The notes: generated by a model from the letters alone, not told the origin. A stretch of DNA of 13,589 nt from an uncultured Anaerolineales bacterium (GCA_937928015.1 CALFXA010000248.1:1-13589), one strand, 5' to 3'; positions 7,288-13,589 are shown, numbered from the stretch's first letter. A program made the numbers and translations.

Positions 7288-7316
7288 TTGACAGGTCCTG
7301 GTTCCGCGATTACACT
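7288..7316 (+). promoter_or_regulatory. Promoter of the zur-znu operon
   Basis: A perfect -35 box TTGACA (7288-7293), a 17-bp spacer and a -10 box TACACT (7311-7316). This is the best sigma-70 type promoter in the window. The Zur-type palindrome starts on the last base of the -10 box, so repressor binding would block RNA polymerase. Confidence 0.8.
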
Positions 7317-7336
7317 ATTGAAAATGATTTTCAATA
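7316..7336 (+). promoter_or_regulatory. Zur/Fur-family operator, perfect 10-1-10 palindrome
   Basis: The arm TATTGAAAAT, a central G and the exact reverse-complement arm form a 21-bp palindrome between the -10 box and the regulator's start codon. Fur-family proteins bind inverted repeats of this size. The core TGAAAATGATTTTCA matches the actinobacterial Zur box as I remember it. It lies 16 nt before the regulator gene and covers the probable transcription start, which predicts negative autoregulation of the whole operon when zinc is plentiful. Confidence 0.8.
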
Positions 7337-7352
7337 TCAAAGAGAGCATTCC

Positions 7353-7775
7353 ATGACCGCTGAACCCTGGCTGACCCAGTTACATGAAAACGGCTACCGC
7401 CTCACCGATGCGCGCCGCGCCGTGGTGGAAATCGTGGAGGGAGCCACGCGTGCGCTGGCACCTGTCGAGGTGTATGACCTGGCGCGCAAGAAATATCGCG
7501 CGCTGGGGCTGGTCACGGTCTATCGCACGCTGGAGAAGCTCGAAGAGTTGCACCTCATCCAACGCGTGCATCAGCCGCAGGGATGCCAAGCCTTCGTCTC
7601 GGCGGGTCACGGCCATCAGCACCTGCTGCTATGCCAGAGCTGCGGTCGCGTGGAATTTTTCGACGGCGACGACCTGGACGCGCTCACCCGGTTCATCGCG
7701 CAAAAGACCGGCTACCAGATCAATGAGCACTGGCTGCAACTCTTCGGCCTGTGCGCAGACTGCCGCCAAAACTAA
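7353..7775 (+). CDS. zur: Fur-family zinc-type regulator (Zur)
   Basis: A 140-residue dimeric metal-sensing repressor. The N-terminal winged helix (about 4-75) includes the Fur-family recognition segment GLVTVYRTLEKLEEL (52-66). The C-terminal part carries the structural zinc site formed by two CxxC pairs, Cys94/Cys97 and Cys134/Cys137. A second set, His67, Cys78, His86 and Glu101, has close to the spacing of the regulatory zinc site of E. coli Zur as I recall it. A Cys ligand there favours zinc over the iron or manganese sensors Fur and Mur. HGHQH (86-90) adds further possible ligands. It leads an operon of metal-uptake ABC genes and has a palindromic operator in its own promoter. The Shine-Dalgarno is weak (AGAGAG). 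Mur or Fur remain alternatives. Confidence 0.85.
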   Translation: MTAEPWLTQLHENGYRLTDARRAVVEIVEGATRALAPVEVYDLARKKYRALGLVTVYRTLEKLEELHLIQRVHQPQGCQAFVSAGHGHQHLLLCQSCGRVEFFDGDDLDALTRFIAQKTGYQINEHWLQLFGLCADCRQN

Positions 7776-7782
7776 TTTCGCC

Positions 7783-7805
7783 ATCCCCCGTGAAGAACGG
7801 GGGAT
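7783..7805 (+). other. Intercistronic hairpin between zur and znuA
   Basis: A perfect 9-bp stem (ATCCCCCGT with its reverse complement at 7797-7805) and a GAAGA loop in the 45-nt gap before znuA. It is followed by A residues, not T, so it is not a terminator. In the mRNA it would sit just upstream of the znuA ribosome site and could protect or process the downstream message. Confidence 0.6.
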
Positions 7806-7810
7806 AAAAA

Positions 7811-7815
7811 AGGAG
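7811..7815 (+). promoter_or_regulatory. Ribosome binding site of znuA
   Basis: AGGAG, 5 nt before ATG 7821, in an A-rich context right after the hairpin. It is the strongest ribosome site in the zinc operon, which fits a binding protein being needed in excess over its transporter. Confidence 0.8.
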
Positions 7816-7820
7816 TCAAA

Positions 7821-8738
7821 ATGAAAAAGATTTTCAATTCCATTAATGTATTAATATTGCTGACATTCCTCCTCAGTGCCTGCGCCACCCCCGCCCCACA
7901 GACAGACACCGGCAAGCTGCAAGTGTTGGCAACCACCACCTTCCTGGCAGACATTACCCGGAACGTGGCGGGCAACCGGGCGCAGGTCGATTCGCTACTG
8001 CCGGTCGGGGCGGACCCACATGCCTACCAGGCGGCGCCGTCGGACGTAGCCAGGATCGCCAAAAGCAGGGTGCTGATCCAAAACGGCATCGAGTATGAGC
8101 ATTTCCTGGGGTCGTTGTTGGAGAATGCGGGCGGCCAGCGGTCGATCATCACCGCCACGGATGGGTTGACACCGAATCAAATGGACAGCGAGGAGGCAAC
8201 GGGACAGAAGGTCGGCGACCCGCACATGTGGCTGGACCCCGTGCTGGTCGTCACCTACGTGGAAAACATCCGCGATGGATTAATCCAGGCCGACCCCGCG
8301 GGCGCGGAGATTTACAAAACCAACGCCGATGCGTACATCGCGCAGCTCAAGGACCTGGATGCGTGGATTCGGGCGCAGGTGGAAACCGTCCCTGCCGAAC
8401 GCCGCTTGCTGGTGACCAACCACGAGGCGCTGGGGTATTTCGCCCGGGAGTACGGATTTACCGTCGTGGGCAGCATCCTGCCGAGCCTGAGTTCCGAGGC
8501 CAGCGCTTCAGCGCAGGAGATTGCCGCTTCGGTGGATGCGATCAAGGCTTCGGGCGCGCCCGTCATCTTCCTCGGTGATGTGGAAAACGCCAAATTGGCC
8601 GAGCAGATCGCCTCAGAGACGGGTGTCAAAGTAGTCAACGACCTGCATCTCGAATCGATGACCGACGGTGCGCCTGCCGCCACTTATATCGAGATGATGA
8701 AATATAATGTCACGCGCATCGTCGAAGCGCTGAAATAA
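7821..8738 (+). CDS. znuA: Zinc-type ABC transporter substrate-binding lipoprotein (ZnuA/TroA-like)
   Basis: A 305-residue cluster A-I (family 9) metal-binding lipoprotein that captures the metal ion outside the membrane and delivers it to the permease. It has a short signal sequence with lipobox LSAC and lipidated Cys21, then a short linker. Metal ligands by family alignment: His67 in GADPHAYQ, His135 in GDPHMWLDP, and His201 in TNHEALGYF. This three-His set is of the TroA/ZnuA zinc type, since manganese-type members usually have Glu at the third place. The fourth ligand, usually Asp in a DSL-type motif, appears as Glu278 (LESMTDG). The His-rich loop of classical ZnuA is absent (122-132 has no His). 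It is flanked by two intercistronic hairpins and lies between the regulator and ATPase genes. Confidence 0.92.
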   Translation: MKKIFNSINVLILLTFLLSACATPAPQTDTGKLQVLATTTFLADITRNVAGNRAQVDSLLPVGADPHAYQAAPSDVARIAKSRVLIQNGIEYEHFLGSLLENAGGQRSIITATDGLTPNQMDSEEATGQKVGDPHMWLDPVLVVTYVENIRDGLIQADPAGAEIYKTNADAYIAQLKDLDAWIRAQVETVPAERRLLVTNHEALGYFAREYGFTVVGSILPSLSSEASASAQEIAASVDAIKASGAPVIFLGDVENAKLAEQIASETGVKVVNDLHLESMTDGAPAATYIEMMKYNVTRIVEALK

Positions 8739-8751
8739 GCGGAAAGGTAAG

Positions 8752-8774
8752 GGCGGCCTGCTTCGGGTCGCCCA
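8752..8774 (+). other. Intercistronic hairpin between znuA and znuC
   Basis: GGGCGGCC (8752-8759) pairs with GGTCGCCC (8767-8774) through 8 bp including one G-U pair, with a 7-nt loop. It starts 13 nt after the znuA stop and is followed by AAAAA, so it is not a classical terminator. A hairpin here could stop 3' exonucleases and stabilise the znuA part of the transcript, as is known between binding-protein and permease genes of other ABC operons. Confidence 0.55.
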
Positions 8775-8783
8775 AAAATCGAA

Positions 8784-9590
8784 ATGACACACACCCCTCA
8801 TCGACTCGAAATCGAAAATATCAGCATCGGCTACGGTGACAAGATCATCTTGCGTGAGCTGAGTTTTCAGGTGCCGCACGGCGCGCGCGTGGCCGTGGTG
8901 GGACCGAACGGCGCGGGAAAGTCTACGCTGTTTAAGGCTCTGGTCGGCATCCTGCCGCTGCAAAGCGGACGCATCCTCATCCACGGCGAAGTGTTGGGCG
9001 CGCACAAGGATTGCGTGGCCTACATCCCGCAGCGCGAAGATGTGGACTGGCGCTTCCCCGTCACCGTCAGCGACGTGGTGATGATGGGGCGCTACGGACA
9101 GATGGGCTGGCTCAGCCGTCCGTCGAGCCACGACAAGGAGGTTGTGCAAAACAGCCTCGCGCGCATGGGCATCGCCGACCTGGCCTCGCGTTCCATCGGT
9201 CAGCTCTCCGGCGGGCAGCAACAACGCGCCTTCCTCGCGCGGGCTATCGCCCAGGAGCCGCACATTCTGTTGATGGACGAGCCCTTCACGGGCGTGGACG
9301 TCACCACGCAGGAGATGACCCTCAACCTGCTCGACCATTTGCAGGATCGGCAGGTCACGACCATCGTCTCGACCCACGACCTGAATCTGGCCGCCTCGCG
9401 CTTCGACCTGGCGCTGCTGATCAATCATCAACTGATCGCCTTCGGCACCCCGCAGGAAGTCTTCAAACAGGAGAATCTCCAGCGCGCCTTCGGGAGTTCG
9501 CTGCTGGTCATGGAAAACGGAACCATGCTGGTGGATGAATGCTGCCCAGGCGATGAGGAACACGAGCATCATCACACGGAGGCCCGATGA
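8784..9590 (+). CDS. znuC: Zinc ABC transporter ATP-binding protein
   Basis: A 268-residue ATPase that powers metal import. Walker A is GPNGAGKST (40-48), the Q-loop is YIPQRE with Gln83, the signature is LSGGQQQR (141-148), Walker B is ILLMDEP (161-167), and the H-loop is His198. All are intact. The segment DVDWRFPVTVSDVVMMGRYG (86-105) is typical of the manganese/zinc/iron ATPases of this group. The C-terminus is unusual in ending with Cys253-Cys254 and a His-rich tail, HEHHH at 260-264, which could bind metal. The only good start is ATG 8784. It has no clear Shine-Dalgarno and follows a hairpin, so translation may be modest. The stop overlaps the permease start by 4 nt (ATGA). Confidence 0.93.
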   Translation: MTHTPHRLEIENISIGYGDKIILRELSFQVPHGARVAVVGPNGAGKSTLFKALVGILPLQSGRILIHGEVLGAHKDCVAYIPQREDVDWRFPVTVSDVVMMGRYGQMGWLSRPSSHDKEVVQNSLARMGIADLASRSIGQLSGGQQQRAFLARAIAQEPHILLMDEPFTGVDVTTQEMTLNLLDHLQDRQVTTIVSTHDLNLAASRFDLALLINHQLIAFGTPQEVFKQENLQRAFGSSLLVMENGTMLVDECCPGDEEHEHHHTEAR

Positions 9591-10405
9591 ACTGGCTGCT
9601 CGAACCTCTCACCTATGAATTCATGCAGCGCGGACTGCTGGCCTCGGTCATCGTCGGCGTGCTGTGCGCGGTAATGGGAACCTATGTGGTGCCGCGCGGC
9701 ATGGCCTTCCTCGGCGACGCAATGGCGCACGCCATCCTGCCCGGGGTCGCCATCGCCTACATCCTGCGCGGCGACCTGTTGATCGGCGCGGGCGTGGCGG
9801 CTGTGATCATCGCTTTGAGCATCGGCTTCTTCTCGAAGGAAGGCACGGTCAAGGAGGATACCGCCATCGGCATCCTATTCGCGGCGGCGCTCTCGCTGGG
9901 CGTAGCGTTGATCAGCACCATGCAAACCTACGCCGTGGACCTGAGTCATATCCTGTTCGGGAACGTGTTGGGCGTCAGCGTCTCGGACCTGTGGCTGATC
10001 GGCGGCCTCAGCCTGGGCATCCTGTTGATCGTGGTTCTGCTCTTCAAACCCTTCCTGGTCATCTCCTTCGACCCCGTGCTGGCGGCCACTCTGCGCCTGC
10101 CCGCCGAACTGCTGCGGAATCTCATGCTGGTGCTGCTGGCGCTGACCGTGGTGGTTTCGCTGCAAACCGTGGGCGTCAGCCTGGCAGCCGCCATGCTGGT
10201 CACACCCGCCGCGACGGCTTATCTCGTCACCCGCCGCCTCGCGCCGATGATGCTGGTCTCAGCCTTGATCGGCGCGGTCTCATCGGTGATCGGGTTATAC
10301 ATCAGCTATTACTTCAACATCGTTTCGGGCTCGTCGGTAGTGCTGACCGCCACGGCCATCTTCATGTTGGCCTTCCTGTGGAAACGGGTCCGTGCAAAAG
10401 GATAG
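9587..10405 (+). CDS. znuB: Zinc ABC transporter permease
   Basis: A 272-residue integral membrane protein of the ABC-3 family with about eight hydrophobic helices (roughly 16-35, 47-61, 64-82, 93-111, 134-154, 177-197, 219-239 and 249-266). It would form the metal channel as a homodimer. Family-typical segments are GDAMAHAILPG (43-53), LSHILFGNVLG (119-129) and FDPVLAATL (161-169). The start overlaps the end of the ATPase gene by 4 nt, giving translational coupling and equal amounts of the two. It is the last gene of the operon. The ABC-3 family imports Zn, Mn or Fe, and the zinc choice here comes from the regulator and binding protein. Confidence 0.93.
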   Translation: MNWLLEPLTYEFMQRGLLASVIVGVLCAVMGTYVVPRGMAFLGDAMAHAILPGVAIAYILRGDLLIGAGVAAVIIALSIGFFSKEGTVKEDTAIGILFAAALSLGVALISTMQTYAVDLSHILFGNVLGVSVSDLWLIGGLSLGILLIVVLLFKPFLVISFDPVLAATLRLPAELLRNLMLVLLALTVVVSLQTVGVSLAAAMLVTPAATAYLVTRRLAPMMLVSALIGAVSSVIGLYISYYFNIVSGSSVVLTATAIFMLAFLWKRVRAKG

Positions 10406-10415
10406 GACCAACCTA

Positions 10416-10441
10416 CCATCTGGATTTCGAGATGGCTTCCT
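10416..10441 (+). terminator. Possible weak terminator after znuB
   Basis: CCATCT (10416-10421) pairs perfectly with AGATGG (10430-10435) around an 8-nt loop, followed by the pyrimidine-rich CTTCCT. The stem is short and there is no true T run, so it could be leaky. No better terminator is seen before the next gene. Confidence 0.25.
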
Positions 10442-10447
10442 TATAAT
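10442..10447 (+). promoter_or_regulatory. -10 box of the SRPBCC gene
   Basis: A perfect TATAAT 41 nt before ATG 10489, which itself has a good Shine-Dalgarno AGGAG (10477-10481, 7 nt spacing). No convincing -35 box is found at 16-18 bp. The arrangement suggests that this gene is transcribed separately from the zinc operon. Confidence 0.45.
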
Positions 10448-10488
10448 GAACATATCATTTTCGCCAAAGTTCAAACAGGAGCCAACCT

Positions 10489-10932
10489 ATGACCATTTTA
10501 GAGTTTTCCACCAAGATCGATAAACCCGTCGAAGCGGTCTTCGAGTTCCTCACCAACCTCGAAAACCAGAAGAAGTTGAGCCAGTACATCACCGGCATCG
10601 AGGTCAGCGAGCCGCTCAAGGTGGGCACGCGCTACAAGATCCAGACCACCACGATGGGTCGCACCGTCGAGACCCTGAATGAAGTGGTGGCTTTCGAGCC
10701 CAACAAGAAGTTCGGCGTCAAGACCTTTGCCCCGCCGCCCGCCTCGGATGTGACCAACACCTACCTGCTGGAACCAGACGGCAGCGGAACCAAACTGGTC
10801 CTGCAATTAGACGCCGTCCTCGTCCCTCCCGGAATGCCCAGCATGCCCGGCATGGAAGACATGATGAAGAAGCAGATGGCGACCACCTTCGAATCCGTCC
10901 TGGCCGCGATGAAGAAAGCCATCGAAGGGTAA
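10489..10932 (+). CDS. SRPBCC-fold (START-like) protein with Met-rich loop
   Basis: A soluble 147-residue protein with the SRPBCC (polyketide cyclase/CoxG-like) pattern. It opens with a FSTKIDKPVEAVFEFLTNLE strand-helix start, followed by VGTRYKIQTT and ETLNEVVAFEPNKKFG strands, TNTYLLEPDGSGTKLVLQL, and a C-terminal helix (126-145). The fold forms a deep cavity for a hydrophobic ligand. The ligand here is unknown, and no catalytic residues are evident. Between the last strand and the last helix lies a Met-rich segment with Met at 116, 119, 122, 125, 126 and 130. It is a single-gene unit with its own -10 box and terminator. Confidence 0.85.
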   Translation: MTILEFSTKIDKPVEAVFEFLTNLENQKKLSQYITGIEVSEPLKVGTRYKIQTTTMGRTVETLNEVVAFEPNKKFGVKTFAPPPASDVTNTYLLEPDGSGTKLVLQLDAVLVPPGMPSMPGMEDMMKKQMATTFESVLAAMKKAIEG

Positions 10933-10951
10933 TTCTCTGTCCACCCTGTTC

Positions 10952-10981
10952 CCCGCGCCGTCCCCGGCGCGGGTTTTGTTT
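10952..10981 (+). terminator. Strong terminator after the SRPBCC gene
   Basis: A perfect 9-bp GC-only stem (CCCGCGCCG, 10952-10960, with its reverse complement at 10965-10973), a TCCC loop, then TTTTGTTT. It ends 19 nt before the next start codon, so the next gene's promoter must lie on its tail. Confidence 0.9.
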
Positions 10982-10988
10982 AATACGA

Positions 10989-10994
10989 TAAAAT
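10989..10994 (+). promoter_or_regulatory. -10 box of the M1 lipoprotein genes, leaderless start
   Basis: TAAAAT ends 6 nt before ATG 11001. A transcript started 7 nt after a -10 box would begin exactly at the A of the ATG, and no Shine-Dalgarno is possible in that space. The -35 position falls within the upstream terminator stem and shows no match. Confidence 0.5.
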
Positions 10995-11000
10995 ACCCTC

Positions 11001-12482
11001 ATGTCCAAACGTATTTCCGCCCTCGCCCTTCTTTCCCTCCTTCTACTTTCACTTCTGGCCTCGTGCTCCACTTTTTCCGCGCCACCCACTCCCACCCCAA
11101 CTCCGCCGGCGACGTTGACTCCCCTGGCGACCCTCACGCCGTTGCCCACCGTGACTCCTACGGCCACCTTGGTCCCCGCCATTGCGCGGGCGGCGTACAC
11201 GCTGAATGTGACGATGGACTACGACGCCCACACCTTGAGCGTGGACGAGGGCATTATCTACCCCAACCACACCGGCGGACCGTTGACGAGTCTCGTGCTG
11301 GCAACCGTTCCCAATCTGTGGGCAAACTGCTTCACGCTGACCGCCGTCAGCGTGGATGGGACTCCTGTCACGAATTACACGCTCAACGGTCAACGCCTGG
11401 ACCTGCCGCTGCCTGCTCCGCTCGCCCCCGAAAAAATGGCAGGGCTTTCGATCCAGTACACATTATCCCTGCCGTATGCCGAACAGGAAGACCCAAGCGT
11501 CTCGCGTCCGCGCATCTTCGGGTACACCCGGGCGCAGACCAACTTGACGAACTGGTACCCGTTCGTGGTCCCGTACATCAACGGCGCCTGGGTCTTGCAT
11601 GACCCTTGGTATTACGGTGAGCATCTCGTGTACGATGCGGTGGACTTCGAAGTCAACCTCAAGTTCACCAATGCCAATCCGCCCGTGGTGGCCTCCAGCG
11701 GCGCGCCGCAGCCCAACGGCGACTCGACCCGCTATACCCTTATAGCGGGACGCGCCTTCGTCTTCTCGATGAGCCGCGAGTTCAAGGTCGCCACCCAGCA
11801 GGTCGGGGATGTGACGGTTGCCAGTTATTATTTTCCCTCTTACGATGGCGGCGGACAGGCGGCCCTGCTCACCACGGTCCAGTCCATGCAAGTCTACAGT
11901 CAGCGCTATGGGCCGTATCCGCACCTGACCCTTTCGGCGGTGATGGGCGACTTCAACGACGGCATGGAGTATTCAGCCCTGTATTATCTCAGCCGTGATT
12001 TCTACAACCTGTACGACAACACCCAACAAAACTATCTGGTCTTCGTGGCCGCCCACGAGACCGCCCATCAGTGGTGGTTCGAGCAGGTCGCCAATGACCA
12101 GGCATTGCAGCCCTGGCTGGACGAGTCGCTGGCTACCTACTCCGAACGCCTTTACTACGAGAGCATCTCGCCCGACGTCGTGCCGTGGTGGTGGTCCTAC
12201 CGCATCGACTTCTACAATCCGCAGGGCTTCATGGACATTCCCGTCTACGAAGGTCAGGGGTTCCGCCCATATACCAATGCAGTCTATTTCCGCGGGGCGC
12301 ACTTCCTCGAAGATCTGCGCGGCCGCATCGGCGACGAAGCCTTCTTTGCCTTCCTACAGGATTACTTCCAGCAGGAGCGCGGCAAGATCGCCACACCCGA
12401 GGATTTCTTCCGCATCCTGCGTGCGCACACCAGCACCGATATCTCCGATTTGATCCGCCAGTATTTCCAAAACGTCTACTGA
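11001..12482 (+). CDS. M1-type (gluzincin) metallopeptidase lipoprotein
   Basis: A 493-residue secreted, lipid-anchored zinc peptidase of the M1 aminopeptidase type. The signal peptide ends in lipobox LASC with lipidated Cys22, followed by a Thr/Pro repeat linker (29-58) that spaces the enzyme from the membrane. Residues 66-260 form a beta-rich N-terminal domain. The catalytic domain has GMEYS (321-325) in the place of the M1 exopeptidase motif GAMEN, the zinc motif HETAH (His352, Glu353, His356), the third ligand Glu375 in LDESLATY exactly 18 residues after His356, and a probable transition-state Tyr429 in VYFRG. At 493 residues it is much shorter than full M1 enzymes and lacks their large C-terminal helical domain. 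The ATG appears leaderless. A paralogue starts 1 nt after the stop. The likely role is trimming peptides outside the membrane, and the substrate is unknown. Confidence 0.9.
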   Translation: MSKRISALALLSLLLLSLLASCSTFSAPPTPTPTPPATLTPLATLTPLPTVTPTATLVPAIARAAYTLNVTMDYDAHTLSVDEGIIYPNHTGGPLTSLVLATVPNLWANCFTLTAVSVDGTPVTNYTLNGQRLDLPLPAPLAPEKMAGLSIQYTLSLPYAEQEDPSVSRPRIFGYTRAQTNLTNWYPFVVPYINGAWVLHDPWYYGEHLVYDAVDFEVNLKFTNANPPVVASSGAPQPNGDSTRYTLIAGRAFVFSMSREFKVATQQVGDVTVASYYFPSYDGGGQAALLTTVQSMQVYSQRYGPYPHLTLSAVMGDFNDGMEYSALYYLSRDFYNLYDNTQQNYLVFVAAHETAHQWWFEQVANDQALQPWLDESLATYSERLYYESISPDVVPWWWSYRIDFYNPQGFMDIPVYEGQGFRPYTNAVYFRGAHFLEDLRGRIGDEAFFAFLQDYFQQERGKIATPEDFFRILRAHTSTDISDLIRQYFQNVY

Positions 12483-12483
12483 T

Positions 12484-13589
12484 ATGGCATCGCGGTCGTT
12501 CGCATTTCGAATCACGGTTGGATTACTCCTGCTGACCCTGCTGACGGGCTGCCTGCCCTCGGTGGGGATGTCTGCCCCTGTTCCCCAGCCCTTCCGCCTG
12601 GTGACCGTGGACCCCAACGCGACCGCCACCCCCACACCGTTCCAGCCCATCTCCAACTCGCCCGTCCCGACCTACACCTTCACGCCGCCGTCCAGCCCCA
12701 CCCCCACGTGGACCTTCACACCGCTCCCGCCGACGGCCACAGACACGCCCCTGCCCATCCCGCCGACCATCCCGCCAGCCACGTCTCAGCCGTCCACGGG
12801 CAGCCGCACGCAGTACCTGTTCTACGTCAACTTCGACTATGCAGAGCGGACTCTCAGCGCCGACGAGACGGTCCGCTATTACAATAACACGGGCACGACC
12901 CTGAACGAGATCGTCATGGCCGTGCCGCCCAACCTGTGGACAAGCGCCTTCGTCCTCAACACCCTCGAACAGGACGGCGCGGCCCTGGCTAATTACAGCC
13001 TCGGCGGCGAACGTCTGACCCTAGCCCTGAATCAGCCGCTTGCGGCGGGGACGGTCACCACGCTTCATTTGACCTTCTCCCTGGTCATCCCGCCCAAGAG
13101 TTATGACGGCACCTTCGGTTACCTCGGCTACCAGGTCAACCTGACGGACTGGTATCCGTTCATTGTGCCGTACAGCGGCGGATGGATCCTGCATGACGCG
13201 TGGTCCTTTGGCGAGCATCTCGTGTACGACGCCTCGGACTTCGAGGTCAACCTCAAGGTTACAGACCCATCCATCGCCGTCGCAGCCAGCGCCCCGCCCG
13301 AGGCCAACGGCGAGTGGACACGCTATCGCATGTACGGCGCGCGCACGATCGTCTTCTCAGCCAGTGACCGCTACCTCATATCGGAATCAGCCGTCGGGGC
13401 GATCAAGATCCGCACTTATTACTTCGAAGGATTCGAGGGCGCAGGCGAAGGCATGTTGCAGGCGGCTGTCCAGGCGGTGGGATTGTTCAACGCCAAGTTT
13501 GGACAGTATCCCTACGACAGCCTGAGCGTGGTGCAGACCGATGTCCCCGATGGGCAGGAGTTCGACGGGCTGGTCTTCCTGGCGACCAA
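12484..13589 (+). CDS. Second M1-like lipoprotein, 3' end beyond the window
   Basis: The frame opens at ATG 12484, 1 nt after the previous stop, and stays open for 368 codons to the window edge. It has a signal peptide with lipobox LTGC (Cys23) and a long Thr/Pro/Ser-rich linker (about 44-105). The remainder is clearly similar to the upstream M1 lipoprotein: VPPNLWTSAF versus VPNLWANCF, NLTDWYPFIVPYSGGWILHDAW versus NLTNWYPFVVPYINGAWVLHDPW, and GEHLVYDASDFEVNLK versus GEHLVYDAVDFEVNLK. At the site of GMEYS it has GQEFD (357-361), so the Glu is kept but Met is replaced by Gln. The HExxH motif should lie about 30 residues further on, outside the window, so catalytic ability cannot be judged. 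It is translationally coupled to its neighbour and probably arose from it by tandem duplication. Confidence 0.88.
   Translation, partial: MASRSFAFRITVGLLLLTLLTGCLPSVGMSAPVPQPFRLVTVDPNATATPTPFQPISNSPVPTYTFTPPSSPTPTWTFTPLPPTATDTPLPIPPTIPPATSQPSTGSRTQYLFYVNFDYAERTLSADETVRYYNNTGTTLNEIVMAVPPNLWTSAFVLNTLEQDGAALANYSLGGERLTLALNQPLAAGTVTTLHLTFSLVIPPKSYDGTFGYLGYQVNLTDWYPFIVPYSGGWILHDAWSFGEHLVYDASDFEVNLKVTDPSIAVAASAPPEANGEWTRYRMYGARTIVFSASDRYLISESAVGAIKIRTYYFEGFEGAGEGMLQAAVQAVGLFNAKFGQYPYDSLSVVQTDVPDGQEFDGLVFLAT

Noticed and set aside
7783..7805. zur-znuA hairpin as a terminator
   Set aside because: No T tract follows on either strand, and the gene behind it belongs to the same pathway. It is kept as an mRNA structure only.
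8613..9575. 320-residue open frame on the minus strand
   Set aside because: It covers the end of znuA and nearly all of znuC on the other strand. The His/Arg/Asp-rich product resembles no family, while the sense genes have full motif sets.
9664..10446. 260-residue open frame on the plus strand, second frame within znuB
   Set aside because: It overlaps the permease gene in another frame and encodes an Arg/His/Gly-rich product typical of out-of-frame reading of GC-rich DNA.
1..13589. CRISPR array, tRNA, rRNA, insertion sequence or integrase
   Set aside because: No regularly spaced short repeats, cloverleaf-like segments, transposase motifs or flanking direct repeats were seen when reading both strands by eye.

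Overview
This window looks like a piece of a chromosome from a GC-rich, lipoprotein-rich bacterium, most probably Chloroflexota (Anaerolineae-like). That placement is an inference. It rests on a YprB-type nuclease joined to TPR-like repeats, a very large 7TM/multi-PAS histidine kinase, lipoproteins with long Thr/Pro linkers after the lipobox, and rather degenerate TAAAAT-type -10 boxes close to start codons. All supported genes lie on the + strand. No mobile element, CRISPR array, tRNA or rRNA was seen, and no stretch over 300 bases lacks a gene.

Layout. (1) 58-90: a strong terminator closing an upstream unit that is outside the window. (2) 130-1353: a YprB-like DEDDh-type nuclease with a C-terminal TPR-like region. 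(3) 1439-6061: a two-gene signalling unit, made of a 1421-residue membrane histidine kinase and, 3 nt later, a stand-alone receiver protein, closed by a terminator at 6093-6120. (4) 6151-7235: a HEAT-repeat/DUF4177-like protein and a membrane-anchored rhodanese, closed by a terminator at 7249-7284. (5) 7353-10405: a zinc-type uptake operon, zur-znuA-znuC-znuB. It has a clear -35/-10 promoter and a perfect 21-bp palindrome over the end of the -10 box, so the regulator very likely controls its own operon. Two intercistronic hairpins flank the binding-protein gene. (6) 10489-10932: an SRPBCC-fold protein with its own -10 box and a strong terminator at 10952-10981. (7) 11001-13589: two tandem, 1-nt-spaced paralogous lipoproteins of the M1 (gluzincin) aminopeptidase type. 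The second is cut by the window edge.

How the genes fit together. The kinase and receiver form a phosphorelay whose output is not in the window. The regulator and ABC genes form a self-contained metal-homeostasis module. Its ligand pattern (Cys78 in the regulator, three His in the binding protein) and its operator point to zinc rather than iron or manganese. The M1 pair probably acts outside the cytoplasmic membrane on peptides. The other genes are single-function units without clear pathway links to each other.

I found no convincing new defence system or mobile system. The items most worth a second look are the kinase with two separate membrane blocks, the tandem M1 lipoproteins (the second altered at the GAMEN-like site), the HEAT/DUF4177 fusion, the Zur operator and intercistronic hairpins, and two probable leaderless starts.
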